Shown here: positions 1-8,147 of the stretch, in pieces | Position numbering within the stretch: the stretch's first letter is position 1 | Layout: each line of letters begins with the position of its first letter | Origin: Ectothiorhodospira mobilis | Lineage (GTDB): Bacteria; Pseudomonadota; Gammaproteobacteria; Ectothiorhodospirales; Ectothiorhodospiraceae | NCBI RefSeq assembly: GCF_016584115.1 | Contig: NZ_NRSK01000017.1 | Span: 1-60,345, forward strand | Reading direction: 5' to 3' | Length of the DNA: 60,345 nt | Program-made: the position numbers and the translations under genes | Notes under the pieces: generated by a model | Seen by the model: the letters and a program-made list of their open reading frames with translations, nothing else | Database searches by the model: none | What the model was told of the DNA's origin: nothing

Positions 1-116
1 GCTGCCTGTAGTGCCTCATCGGTACCCCTGAATGGGTTTGGGGTGAGAGCCACCCATTCTACGGCGGCAGCTGACCCACCCTCTATCCGTTCAGGCGTTG
101 CGCTTATTCTGTGAAT
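1..116. other. Non-coding edge of window with a short inverted repeat
   Basis: No convincing gene is seen here. An 8-bp inverted repeat (GAATGGGT at 30-37, ACCCATTC at 52-59, 14-nt loop) lies just downstream of the leftward glycosyltransferase gene that ends at 117. It could be a weak terminator for that gene, but there is no T-run in either direction, so this is only a possibility. Confidence 0.3.
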
Positions 117-1262
117 TCAGGCGATGAGCCCCGCAGCGGCCTCCACCACGCGCGTGGCGTTGTGGTCCCAGGTCAGTTTTTTCTCATGGATGGTGTTTCG
201 GGCCTGGATGCTGAGACGTTCACGCAGCGGGGCGTCATCACATAGCCGTTCCACTGTCTGTTTGAAGGCATCGAGGTTTTCGCTTTCGAAAAGCAGGCCG
301 TTGTGTTCATGGGCCAGGATCTCCCGGATGTTCGCCTTGTCCGGTGCCACGATGGCGCGGCCCAGGGCCAGGTATTCGAACAGTTTGAGGGGGGAGGCGT
401 AGTCCACCACATCCGGCTGCAGGGCGATATCGAAGGCGGCCACGTACCTTGCCACCTGGTCGCGCGGGATGATGCCGGTGATGGTGACCCGATCCTCGAC
501 TCGCAAGACCTTGGCACGTTCCAGGATGGATGCACAGGCGGGACCGTCCCCCACGATGAGCAGGTGGCGATGGCCTGGGTCATCCCTCAGCAGGTCCACA
601 ACCCGCTCGAGGCCGTGCCACTCGCGCACGAAGCCGGTAAAGCCCAATACCAGCCGATCCGATAGATTCAGAATGGCTTTGGCCTCTTGTGTATCAGGAA
701 AAGATTGGAATTTTTCGGTGTCGATGCCGTTGGGAATCACGCGGATGCGTTCGGGGTCCACGCCCCTGGCGATCATTCGTTCGGCCAGGACCTGCGTCAC
801 CGGAAGGGCCAGATGGGCCCGTCTCCAGACATGGTCTTCGCTCCAGCGCGCCAATCGTGGCAGTGCGATCCCGTTGAACCGCTGGCGCTCCTCGAACAGG
901 GGGGCGTTGACCTCCAGCAGCAGCGGAATCTTAAGCAAACGGCTGGCCCAGGCGCCTGCGGGCAGGTAGAGGTTATAACGCTCGTAGATGAAATCGGGAC
1001 GGTGGCGAAGGCCTTGGATCAGGATCTGCATGAAGGCCACCAGGGCATACGCCAGTTCCAGTGATTCGTAGATGCCTGCCGGGATATGCCTCTTCAATCG
1101 GGCGACCATTGGACTGCCCCGCCCGAATTCATGCTCCTCCATCAGGGTCGGCGCCACCATGATGATCTCATGGCCCTGGCGCTTGAGGGCTTGGGTCAAT
1201 TCTTCCACGTGGACGTACTGCCCATCCTTGGAGGCAATCCGGTGGTGATAGAGGATGCGCAT
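117..1262 (-). CDS. Family 4 glycosyltransferase (GT-B)
   Basis: Predicted cytoplasmic retaining glycosyltransferase that adds a sugar from a nucleotide-sugar donor to a lipid-linked glycan. The 381-residue product has the two-Rossmann layout of GT4 enzymes. The N-terminal half opens with RILYHHRIASKDGQYVHVEE, a typical acceptor-domain start. The C-terminal half carries VIPNGIDTEKF, LGFTGFVREWHG, LLIVGDGP and the EX7E-like stretch around SPLKLFEYLALGRAIVA, which binds the donor. I prefer the ATG at 1262 over a TTG one codon earlier; it overlaps the stop of the asparagine-synthetase-like gene by one base (TGATG), so the two are probably translated together. Donor and acceptor cannot be read from sequence. 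Confidence 0.88.
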   Translation of the reverse strand: MRILYHHRIASKDGQYVHVEELTQALKRQGHEIIMVAPTLMEEHEFGRGSPMVARLKRHIPAGIYESLELAYALVAFMQILIQGLRHRPDFIYERYNLYLPAGAWASRLLKIPLLLEVNAPLFEERQRFNGIALPRLARWSEDHVWRRAHLALPVTQVLAERMIARGVDPERIRVIPNGIDTEKFQSFPDTQEAKAILNLSDRLVLGFTGFVREWHGLERVVDLLRDDPGHRHLLIVGDGPACASILERAKVLRVEDRVTITGIIPRDQVARYVAAFDIALQPDVVDYASPLKLFEYLALGRAIVAPDKANIREILAHEHNGLLFESENLDAFKQTVERLCDDAPLRERLSIQARNTIHEKKLTWDHNATRVVEAAAGLIA

Positions 1263-3106
1263 CAATCTGTGGTCTCAACGGAGAGTTTGTGCGTCTCCAG
1301 CCACAGGTCCAGCATCATCAGGATCCACACCATCTCCCCGTAGTAGACGGCGTGCTGCTGCCGATGCATCTGGATGAGCCGGTCGATGAAGGCGGGCTGC
1401 AGGATTCCCCGGTTCTTGAAGCGCAGCAGCCCGTCGTAGGCCATCTCCTGCAGGGGAGGGTGTTCCTGCATCCACAGGCCGAAGGGCAGACCGAAGCCGT
1501 GCTTTTTCTTGTGGATGATGCGCTCGGGCAGGAAGCCGGTCATGGCTTCTTTGTAGAAATGCCGCAGGCGCCCTCTTGAGGCCTTCAGGGCCGAGGGCAC
1601 GCGGCAGGAGAACGCCACCAGGTCCTCGTCCAGCATGGGATACACCACGTCCACCCCGGCCAGCTGGCACATGCGGCTCACCTTGCGCAGGTCGTTGTCT
1701 GCCAGGGTCTGTTGCCAGTCCAGGTACATCATGCGGTTCAGGGGCGATGCCCCGGCGGGGCGATGGTAGAGATCCCGCATGAGGGACCAGGGGGCCTCCG
1801 GGTCCACCTGTGCGAGAAAGTCCGGCTCGAACACCGTTTCCGCATCCAGGCGATACAGGTGGTTGTAGGTCTGCAGGCGGTCGGGCAGGGGGATGCGCGC
1901 CTGCTCCACGTAGCTGCGGGCCTTGCCCAGCAGCGGCATGTCCCGGGGCAGCCGGGTGAACCACGGTTCCAGCAGGGTCCGGCGCAGGGGGGCGGGCAGG
2001 CGTCCCCAGTGTTCGAACACCTGCTGTTTCACGTAACGGGCGTTGCCGGCGAAGAGTTCGTCGCCGCCGTCTCCGGCCAGCATGCGCCGGATGCCGGTAT
2101 CGGCGGCCATGCGGGCACAGAAGTAGGCCGGCAGGGCGGAGGAGTTGCCAAAGGGCTCATCATAGGCCGCGGCGATCAGGGGAACCGCCGCCACCACGTC
2201 CTCCGGGGTGACGTAGTATTCGTGGCTGTGGGTGCCAAAGTGGCGGGCGGCGTCCCGGGCGTAGTCCATCTCGTCATAGCCCGGGGCATGGAAACCGATG
2301 CTGAAGGTGTCGGCCTCGCCGGGGCGCAGGGTGGCCAGGTAACCGCTCACGGTGGAACTGTCCAGGCCGCCGCTGAGGAAGGCCCCGGTGCGGGGTTCAT
2401 CGTTCAGGCGCCGTACGGCCGTCTCCAGCCGCTGGTGGAGCTCCTGGCCCAGGGCCTTGGCATCGGCCCCGGCCGGTTCCTGGAACGGGGGAACCCAGTA
2501 GGCCTCCACCCGTGCCGGACCGTCCCCCTCCAGGATCAGGCACTGCCCCCCCTGGAGCTTTTCCAGCCCGGCATAGAGGCTCACCGGGGCCGGGAGCATG
2601 TGGAAGAAGAGGTAGTGGAAGAGGCCTTCGGGGGTGACCTGCCGCCCGAGGCCGGGGTGGGCCAGTACGCTGGCGGCCGAGGTGCCGAAGGCCACTGCCC
2701 CCGGGAGGCGGGCGAAATAGAGGGGGAACTGGCCGATGCGGTCGATGGCCGCCAGCAGGCGCCGGTGGTCCGGGTCCAGCACGCACAGGGTAAAATCCCC
2801 CGCCAGCCGTTCCAGCACCCCCCGGCCGTGACGCCGGTAGCCCTCCCACAGGGCCCGGGCCGGGTCGCCGTCGCGGGCCAGGGCGGCCAGTTCCGCGTCC
2901 TGCCAGCGGGGATGTCCGGCCAGGGCGACCACCACGCCCCCGGCCTCTCCCGCCACCCAGCCATCCCGGGCCCGGCAGGCCCCGCCACGGGTTTCACGGT
3001 GCTGCGTCGCGGCCCCCGGCCGGGCGGGGAGTTCCCCGGCGCAGGATGGAACGGTGTGTGCGGGCCCGTCCCCGCCCGGGGTAAACCAACCGCAGAGTCC
3101 TGCCAT
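1262..3106 (-). CDS. Asparagine-synthetase-like protein with degenerate glutaminase domain
   Basis: 614-residue homologue of AsnB. The C-terminal half has the PP-loop ATP site SGGLDSSTVSGY (around residue 244) and a later GDGGDELFAGNARY motif, as in asparagine synthetases and related amide-forming ligases. The N-terminal Ntn domain begins MAGLCGWF: the catalytic Cys that should be residue 2 is absent and the first Cys is at position 5, so glutamine hydrolysis is doubtful. Such proteins are common in exosortase-linked polysaccharide loci and also occur as cyclases in lasso-peptide clusters. It is divergent from the acyl carrier protein gene and couples to the downstream glycosyltransferase. 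The true substrate is unknown. Confidence 0.8.
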   Translation of the reverse strand: MAGLCGWFTPGGDGPAHTVPSCAGELPARPGAATQHRETRGGACRARDGWVAGEAGGVVVALAGHPRWQDAELAALARDGDPARALWEGYRRHGRGVLERLAGDFTLCVLDPDHRRLLAAIDRIGQFPLYFARLPGAVAFGTSAASVLAHPGLGRQVTPEGLFHYLFFHMLPAPVSLYAGLEKLQGGQCLILEGDGPARVEAYWVPPFQEPAGADAKALGQELHQRLETAVRRLNDEPRTGAFLSGGLDSSTVSGYLATLRPGEADTFSIGFHAPGYDEMDYARDAARHFGTHSHEYYVTPEDVVAAVPLIAAAYDEPFGNSSALPAYFCARMAADTGIRRMLAGDGGDELFAGNARYVKQQVFEHWGRLPAPLRRTLLEPWFTRLPRDMPLLGKARSYVEQARIPLPDRLQTYNHLYRLDAETVFEPDFLAQVDPEAPWSLMRDLYHRPAGASPLNRMMYLDWQQTLADNDLRKVSRMCQLAGVDVVYPMLDEDLVAFSCRVPSALKASRGRLRHFYKEAMTGFLPERIIHKKKHGFGLPFGLWMQEHPPLQEMAYDGLLRFKNRGILQPAFIDRLIQMHRQQHAVYYGEMVWILMMLDLWLETHKLSVETTD

Positions 3107-3255
3107 ATGCCTGTTCGCCCCTGGGGGTGGGGTTATATACTTTATGCCCGATAGGCATCCCTTCAGTGGGTCATCATAATCCCAGCGGTCATCTCCGGGC
3201 CAGCCACGCGCCCTTTTCGCGGTGGCCCCGACCGCGAAAAGACACGGGGAACAGA
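3107..3255. promoter_or_regulatory. Divergent promoter region between asnB-like and acp genes
   Basis: The gap separates two divergent operons. An AT-rich patch in otherwise GC-rich DNA holds a rightward -10-like hexamer TATACT at 3136-3141 with a poor -35, followed by a small inverted repeat ATGCC-N5-GGCAT at 3143-3157 that could be an operator. A leftward -10 can be read from the same AT patch. These assignments are by eye and weak. Confidence 0.3.
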
Positions 3256-3510
3256 ATGTCGAGCATGGAACAGATCAAGGGGGTCCTGGATACCGTCCTG
3301 GGCCTGAACGGGCGTTCGGCCGCGTTCGAGGCCTCCACCCCGTTGCTGGGGCATCTTCCCGAGCTGGATTCCATGGCGGTGGTGGGGATCCTCACCGCCC
3401 TGGAGGAGCAGTTCGGCATCGCGGTGGATGATGATGAGATCAGCGCGGAGACGTTCGAGACACTGGGTTCACTCACGACCTTTGTCGATCAGAAGCTGGC
3501 AGGGGCCTGA
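3256..3510 (+). CDS. Acyl carrier protein, exosortase-locus type
   Basis: 84-residue acyl/phosphopantetheine carrier. The attachment serine is in the motif PELDSMAVVGILTALEE near residue 40, with the usual four-helix ACP layout after it. Proteins of this size and sequence are typical companions of the exosortase-A polysaccharide hydrolases that follow here, and probably present an acyl group to the acyltransferase encoded further downstream. The ATG at 3256 is chosen because translation from earlier in-frame starts (from 3127) gives a tail unlike any ACP. First gene of a rightward operon running to about 10.0 kb. Confidence 0.88.
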   Translation: MSSMEQIKGVLDTVLGLNGRSAAFEASTPLLGHLPELDSMAVVGILTALEEQFGIAVDDDEISAETFETLGSLTTFVDQKLAGA

Positions 3511-3537
3511 TCCCGAGGGGGCCGGGAGGACGTGCCG

Positions 3538-4353
3538 ATGGATGTGGGCTTCTTCGAGGGCGGGCGGGGTCCCCTGTTCCGGGTGATCCATCGCCCCCCC
3601 GCTGGTGTCCCCGCACGCGGCACCGTCCTGTATGTCCACCCCTTCCTGGAGGAGCACAACAAATCCCGGCGCATGGCGGCCCTGCAGGCCCGCCGTCTGG
3701 CGGCCGGGGGGTGGACGGTGGTCCAGCCGGATCTGTATGGATGCGGCGACAGCGACGGGGATTTCGAGCAGGCCCGCTGGGCCGTATGGCTGGAGGACCT
3801 GCACACCTGTGTACAGGATCTGCCCCAGGCCGATCAGGAACCCCTGATCCTGTGGGGCCTGAGGGCAGGATGCCTGCTCATCAGTGACCTGCTTTCCTCC
3901 CATGCCTGCCTGCCTGCCCTGACGATCCTCTGGCAACCGGTCACCCAGGGGGATGTCCATCTGAATCAGATCCTGCGTCTGCGCGTGGCCTCGGGGATGA
4001 TGTCGGGGAACCAGGGAGAGACCACCAAGGCCCTGCGTGAACGACTGCGAAATGGTGAGACCCTGGAGGTGGCGGGCTACGCCTTGCATCCGGAATGGGT
4101 GGCAGGTCTTTCGGCGGCAACACTGCGGTCCCCTCCCTCGGGTGAGGTGGCCTGGTTCGAAGTATCGGGCACCGCCGATGCGCCGCTTTCACCGTCTGCC
4201 CAGCGTCAGGTTCAGACCTGGAGGGCGTCCGGTATGGCCGTACATGCTGAAGTGTTGACGGGCGAGCCCTTCTGGGCGACGCAGGAGATCCGCGAGGTGC
4301 CGGAGCTGATTGAGGCCACCACCCGGCGCGTCCAAGAGGTCATCCCCCCATGA
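3538..4353 (+). CDS. Alpha/beta hydrolase, 'hydrolase 2, exosortase A system-associated' type
   Basis: 271-residue alpha/beta-hydrolase-fold protein. VLYVHPFLEEHNKSRR gives the oxyanion strand-turn and DLYGCGDSDGDF the early acidic turn typical of the hydrolase 2 family of exosortase-A loci. The classical nucleophile elbow is not the usual GXSXG: the corresponding region reads LWGLRAGCLL. Its substrate is unknown; a role in lipid or glycan trimming is an inference from context. ATG at 3538 is preferred over GTG at 3532 because it is correctly spaced from the GGGAGGA at 3523-3529. Its end overlaps the next hydrolase by 4 nt (ATGA). Confidence 0.85.
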   Translation: MDVGFFEGGRGPLFRVIHRPPAGVPARGTVLYVHPFLEEHNKSRRMAALQARRLAAGGWTVVQPDLYGCGDSDGDFEQARWAVWLEDLHTCVQDLPQADQEPLILWGLRAGCLLISDLLSSHACLPALTILWQPVTQGDVHLNQILRLRVASGMMSGNQGETTKALRERLRNGETLEVAGYALHPEWVAGLSAATLRSPPSGEVAWFEVSGTADAPLSPSAQRQVQTWRASGMAVHAEVLTGEPFWATQEIREVPELIEATTRRVQEVIPP

Positions 4354-5228
4354 GCCCCGATGCCTTTCTTTTTTACGTGGACGAGATGCCCCTGGTGGGT
4401 ATGATCCACCCGGGTGCGCAGGAAGCCCGTACCGGGGTCTTGATCATCGTGGGTGGCCCCCAGTACCGGGTAGGGAGTCACCGGCAATTTTTGCTGCTGG
4501 CCCGGCATCTTTCCGCCCACGGTATCCCCGTGATGCGCTTCGATTACCGGGGGATGGGGGATTCCGGGGGGGAGCCGCGGGATTTCGAGCACATCCATGA
4601 GGACATCGCGGCCGCCGTGGATGCCTTCCTGAGCCGGGTTCCCCAGTTGGAGCGGGTGGTCCTCTGGGGCCTGTGCGATGCGGCCTCGGCGGCCCTCCTG
4701 TATGCCTGGCGGGATCCCCGGGTGGCCGGGCTGGTGCTGCTCAATCCCTGGGTGCGTACCGAGGCCGGACTGGCCCGGGCCTATCTCAGGGGATACTACC
4801 GCCAGCGGCTGCTGAGCCGGGCCTTCTGGGGCGATCTGCTGCGGGGGCGGGTGGATCTGAGGCACTCCCTGGTTTCCCTGGGGGGGATGCTGCGCCGCGC
4901 TGTCCTCCGCGGGCGCGCGAAAGGAGGAACCCCGGGGGAGGGCGGGCTCGCCCACGATGCCCCATTGCCCCGGCGTATGGCCGAGGGATGGCGGCGCTTT
5001 CCCGGCTCCATCCTGCTGATCCTCAGCGGGGAGGACCTCACCGCCGCCGAGTTCCGGGAATGCGCCACCGGCGATCCCGCCTGGCGTGGCCTGCTGGAGG
5101 CATCCCGGGTGACGCTGCGGGAGCTGCCCGGGGCCAACCACACCTTCTCACGGCGGGAATGGCGGGAGCCGGTGGCGCAGTGGACCCGGGAATGGCTCTC
5201 CCGGTGGCCGGATGTCCCGCGGCCATGA
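4350..5228 (+). CDS. Alpha/beta hydrolase, 'hydrolase 1, exosortase A system-associated' type
   Basis: 292-residue alpha/beta hydrolase. The signature stretches are VGGPQYRVGSHRQFLLLARH, then MRFDYRGMGDSGGEPRDF, and a nucleophile-elbow-like LWGLCDAASAAL where a Cys occupies the place normally held by Ser. A late GANHTFSRREW could supply the catalytic His. This matches the hydrolase 1 family that accompanies exosortase-A glycan loci. It is translationally coupled to hydrolase 2 through a 4-nt overlap, so the two probably act at the same step. The natural substrate is not known. Confidence 0.87.
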   Translation: MSPDAFLFYVDEMPLVGMIHPGAQEARTGVLIIVGGPQYRVGSHRQFLLLARHLSAHGIPVMRFDYRGMGDSGGEPRDFEHIHEDIAAAVDAFLSRVPQLERVVLWGLCDAASAALLYAWRDPRVAGLVLLNPWVRTEAGLARAYLRGYYRQRLLSRAFWGDLLRGRVDLRHSLVSLGGMLRRAVLRGRAKGGTPGEGGLAHDAPLPRRMAEGWRRFPGSILLILSGEDLTAAEFRECATGDPAWRGLLEASRVTLRELPGANHTFSRREWREPVAQWTREWLSRWPDVPRP

Positions 5229-5264
5229 AACGGCCATGACCAGAGGCTGAAGAGGAAACGGCCC

Positions 5265-5969
5265 ATGTTCAAGGCGTTGGTGTATCGCCTGTCCTCCCCC
5301 CTGCACACCCTGGGGCGTCGCAATGGCCTGTGGTATCTCCTTTCCCGGGCCCTGGAACAGGGCAGCTGCGGGCGGGTGCGGCTGATCCGCTATCTCCTGG
5401 TGGCCCAGCCCCTGCCGGAGGGACCTCCCGCCCGGGCCTTGCGGGATTCCGGGGTGACAGTGCGCGAGGCCGGTCCCGGGGATCCCCTGCTGCAGCACCT
5501 GCCCCATCCGGCGGCCGTGATCCGGGGCCGTTTCGCCCAGGGGGCCCGATGCCTGGCAGTGGTCCGCGGCGCCGACCCCATGGCCTTCCTCTGGTGGACC
5601 GAGGGCGTCTACGAAGAGGATGAGGTGCGTTGCCTTTTCGAACCGGCGCCGGAAGGGGAGGCGGTGTGGGACTTCGATGTCTACGTCTTCCCCCGTCATC
5701 GCTTCGGCACCGCCTTCGCCCGCCTCTGGGGCGAGGCCGGGGCGCGTCTCCGGGATCGGGGCTACCACACCAGCTGCAGCCGCATCTCCGCCTTCAATGC
5801 TGCCTCCATGGCCTCCCACCGGCGTCTGGGGGCCCGCGTCACGGGCATGCGGACCTTTCTCGTCCTGGGACCGTTGCAGGTGAGCTGGGGCCGGGGGCGG
5901 CCCGGATTCCATGTCTCCCTGCGGGATGCCTCCCGGCCGCGGGTGCGGGTACCTTCCGGTACCGTCTAG
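5265..5969 (+). CDS. GNAT-like N-acyltransferase of the exosortase locus
   Basis: 234-residue protein whose second half reads like a GNAT fold: AFLWWTEGVYEEDEVRCLF, a strand pair around WDFDVYVFPRHRFGTAFARL that would form the acyl-CoA or acyl-ACP binding turn, and SCSRISAFNAASMASHRRLG at the end of the domain. The FNAAS.ASHRRLGA pattern is typical of this superfamily. No membrane segment or signal is seen. Given the ACP gene 1.7 kb upstream in the same operon, acylation of a sugar or lipid carrier is a reasonable guess. Start ATG follows a GAGGAAA ribosome site. Confidence 0.65.
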   Translation: MFKALVYRLSSPLHTLGRRNGLWYLLSRALEQGSCGRVRLIRYLLVAQPLPEGPPARALRDSGVTVREAGPGDPLLQHLPHPAAVIRGRFAQGARCLAVVRGADPMAFLWWTEGVYEEDEVRCLFEPAPEGEAVWDFDVYVFPRHRFGTAFARLWGEAGARLRDRGYHTSCSRISAFNAASMASHRRLGARVTGMRTFLVLGPLQVSWGRGRPGFHVSLRDASRPRVRVPSGTV

Positions 5970-6026
5970 GTGTTGCTATGTTCCAATGGAATACGATCCG
6001 GGCCTGCGGGACAGGCGGGGGGCAGC

Positions 6027-6668
6027 ATGCGGGTTCTACAGCGAATGGTTTGGATCACCGCCCTCGTGGCGCTCCTCCCTTCCATGGCCATGGCGGCGGG
6101 GTGGTGCGGTGATCCACCGGGACAGAATCTGGATTACCTCAATCCCGAGCACCGCAAGCGCTTAGGTTTGGTGGAGCGCTTCCATTTCACCGAGGAGGTG
6201 CGCACCCTCCGACGGGGGTCTAGCGGTTATCTCATTAATGATCTGGAATACGTCCTCAATTATTACCCTAATCACCATGCCGCGCTGGATGCCCTGAGCC
6301 GTCTCGCCGTCCGGGAGGGGCGATCCCAACCCCATCGCGCGGAATGGCCCATCGAGTGCCGTTTCCACTGGGCCCGGCAGGTGAACCCGGAGGACGCCAT
6401 GGTGCCCCTGATCCAGGGGCTGCACGCCTTCCGTACGAAGAAGATGGACGCGGCCCGCAAATACCTGGAGGAGTCCGCCTCCATGGCCCCGGAGAATCCG
6501 GAGGTCCACTACAACCTGGGGCTGGTCCTGCTGGATCTGGGGGAATACGAGGCGGCCCGGGAGCATGCCCGGCAGGCCTATGCCCGGGGGTATCCCCTGC
6601 CGGGTCTGAGGGATATGCTGCGGCGGAAAGGGTACTCCGTGGATGTCCCTGAAGGAGAGGATGGGTGA
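6027..6668 (+). CDS. Secreted tetratricopeptide-repeat protein
   Basis: 213-residue protein with an N-terminal signal peptide (MRVLQRMVWITALVALLPSM, then a cleavage site near AMA-AGWC). The mature part has one clear TPR hairpin pair near residues 130-195, with MAPENPEVHYNLGLVLLDLG as the best repeat. The ATG at 6027 is preferred because it puts the signal sequence at the N terminus; an in-frame ATG at 5970 would add 19 unrelated residues. It sits between the acyltransferase and the O-ligase, so it may scaffold envelope assembly of the glycan. Function is otherwise unknown. Confidence 0.72.
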   Translation: MRVLQRMVWITALVALLPSMAMAAGWCGDPPGQNLDYLNPEHRKRLGLVERFHFTEEVRTLRRGSSGYLINDLEYVLNYYPNHHAALDALSRLAVREGRSQPHRAEWPIECRFHWARQVNPEDAMVPLIQGLHAFRTKKMDAARKYLEESASMAPENPEVHYNLGLVLLDLGEYEAAREHARQAYARGYPLPGLRDMLRRKGYSVDVPEGEDG

Positions 6669-6719
6669 CGCGAAAGCCGATTTTTCGTGCTCTTTCCGTC
6701 GGCCGTGTACCGGTGAACC

Positions 6720-8144
6720 ATGGCGCTGCGTGATCTCGCCCTCTTCGGCATTGTCATGGGGCTGGTGCCCGTCATCCTCATGCGCCCCTGGGTGGGCATC
6801 CTGGGCTGGTATTGGGTGGGGCTCATGTCGCCCCATGGGCTGACCTGGGGTTTCATGCGCACCTTTCCCCTGGCCATGGTCATCGGTGGCACCACCCTGG
6901 TGGCCGTGTTCCTGGCAAAGGACCGGCGGCCCCTGCCCATGACCCGGGAGATGCTCCTGCTCTGCCTCTTCCTGGCCTGGGTCACCGTGACCAGTGTCTT
7001 TGCCGTGAATCCCGACGGGGCCTGGGAGCAGTGGATCAAGCTGGTGAAGATCCTGGCCATCACCTTCGTCGCCCCCATGCTCATCTTCGGCGAGCGGCGG
7101 GTGGTCCCGCTGCTGCTGGTGATGACGGGCTCCATCGCCTTCTACGGCTTCAAGGGGGGGATCTTCGCCATCCTCACCGGCGGACAGCACCAGGTGCTGG
7201 GTCCACCCCGTTCCTTCCTGGAAGGGAACACCTACATCGGCATGGCCATGGTGATGATCCTGCCCATGATCCTGGCCACCGCGCGCATGTTCCACCATCG
7301 CTGGCTGGACTGGGGGATGCCCCGGCTGCAGCGCTGGATGCGGCCCCTGGGGTGGGGGGCCTATGCCACCTTCTGGCTCACCGCCATCGCCATCCTGGCC
7401 ACCTATTCCCGGGGGGCCTTCCTGGGGATCCTGGCGGTGGCCCCCTTCCTCTTCCTGCGCATGCGCCGCAAAGGACTGCTGGTGGCCATGGCCTTTGTCC
7501 TGGTGTCCGTGGTGGGGGTCACCGTGCCGGACAAGCTGATGGACCGCTGGGAGACCATCCGCAATTACCAGGAAGATACCTCGGCCATGCAGCGCATCCA
7601 GTCCTGGGGGGTGAACTGGAACATGGCCCTGGAGCGCCCCCTGACGGGGATGGGATTCAATCACGAGGGGATGGGCTACAACTGGTGGATCCAGTATGCC
7701 GAGTTCGAGGGGACCTGGCGTTTCGCCCTCTCCCCCCACAGTACCTATTTCCAGCTCATGGGGCAGCACGGTTTCACCGGGCTGGGGATCTATCTGCTCC
7801 TGATGGGGGCCATGCTGCTCACCCTGCACCGTATCCAGATGACCGCCCGAAGGCGTACCGGCCAGGCCTGGCTGGAGGAGTATGCCTGGGCCGTCAAGGT
7901 GGGGCTTATCGGCTTCCTGGTGGCCGGGGCCTTCCTGGACATGGCCTACTTCGAACTGGTCTATGCCCTCGTCGCCCTCACCGTGATCCTGCGGAGGGAA
8001 CTGGATGAGGCCGTGGTTTCGGATCGGGTCGAAGCGGTTACCCACTCGAGGGATGCTGAGCAGGTATCCGGGGTTCCCAGGCCCCGGTTCCCGGATTTTG
8101 TCGCCGGATCACGGGCAAGTCCGGGCGTGGACCGGGACGGTTGA
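6720..8144 (+). CDS. O-glycosylation ligase / Wzy-like polymerase, exosortase A system-associated
   Basis: 474-residue multi-spanning membrane protein with about ten hydrophobic helices and a large periplasmic loop. Family hallmarks visible are PWVGILGWYWVGLMSPHGLT near the N terminus, FVAPMLIFGERRV, FLEGNTYIGMAMVMILPM, an ATYSRGAFLG turn and SPHSTYFQLMGQHGFTGLG in the late loop. This is the family annotated as putative O-glycosylation ligase of exosortase-A loci, related to WaaL and Wzy. It would join or transfer undecaprenyl-linked glycan in the periplasm. Followed 3 nt later by the next gene. Confidence 0.88.
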   Translation: MALRDLALFGIVMGLVPVILMRPWVGILGWYWVGLMSPHGLTWGFMRTFPLAMVIGGTTLVAVFLAKDRRPLPMTREMLLLCLFLAWVTVTSVFAVNPDGAWEQWIKLVKILAITFVAPMLIFGERRVVPLLLVMTGSIAFYGFKGGIFAILTGGQHQVLGPPRSFLEGNTYIGMAMVMILPMILATARMFHHRWLDWGMPRLQRWMRPLGWGAYATFWLTAIAILATYSRGAFLGILAVAPFLFLRMRRKGLLVAMAFVLVSVVGVTVPDKLMDRWETIRNYQEDTSAMQRIQSWGVNWNMALERPLTGMGFNHEGMGYNWWIQYAEFEGTWRFALSPHSTYFQLMGQHGFTGLGIYLLLMGAMLLTLHRIQMTARRRTGQAWLEEYAWAVKVGLIGFLVAGAFLDMAYFELVYALVALTVILRRELDEAVVSDRVEAVTHSRDAEQVSGVPRPRFPDFVAGSRASPGVDRDG

Positions 8145-8147
8145 GCC

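Noticed and set aside
1712-3154. Long open frame (480 codons) on the plus strand opposite the asparagine-synthetase-like gene
   Set aside because: Its product is low-complexity Gly/Ala/Gln/His sequence without motifs, a common result of GC-rich antisense DNA; the minus-strand frame has clear PP-loop motifs.
6162-8045. 627-codon minus-strand frame opposite the O-ligase
   Set aside because: The product is Gly/His/Gln/Pro-rich and has no start signal or domain; the plus strand encodes a recognised membrane family.
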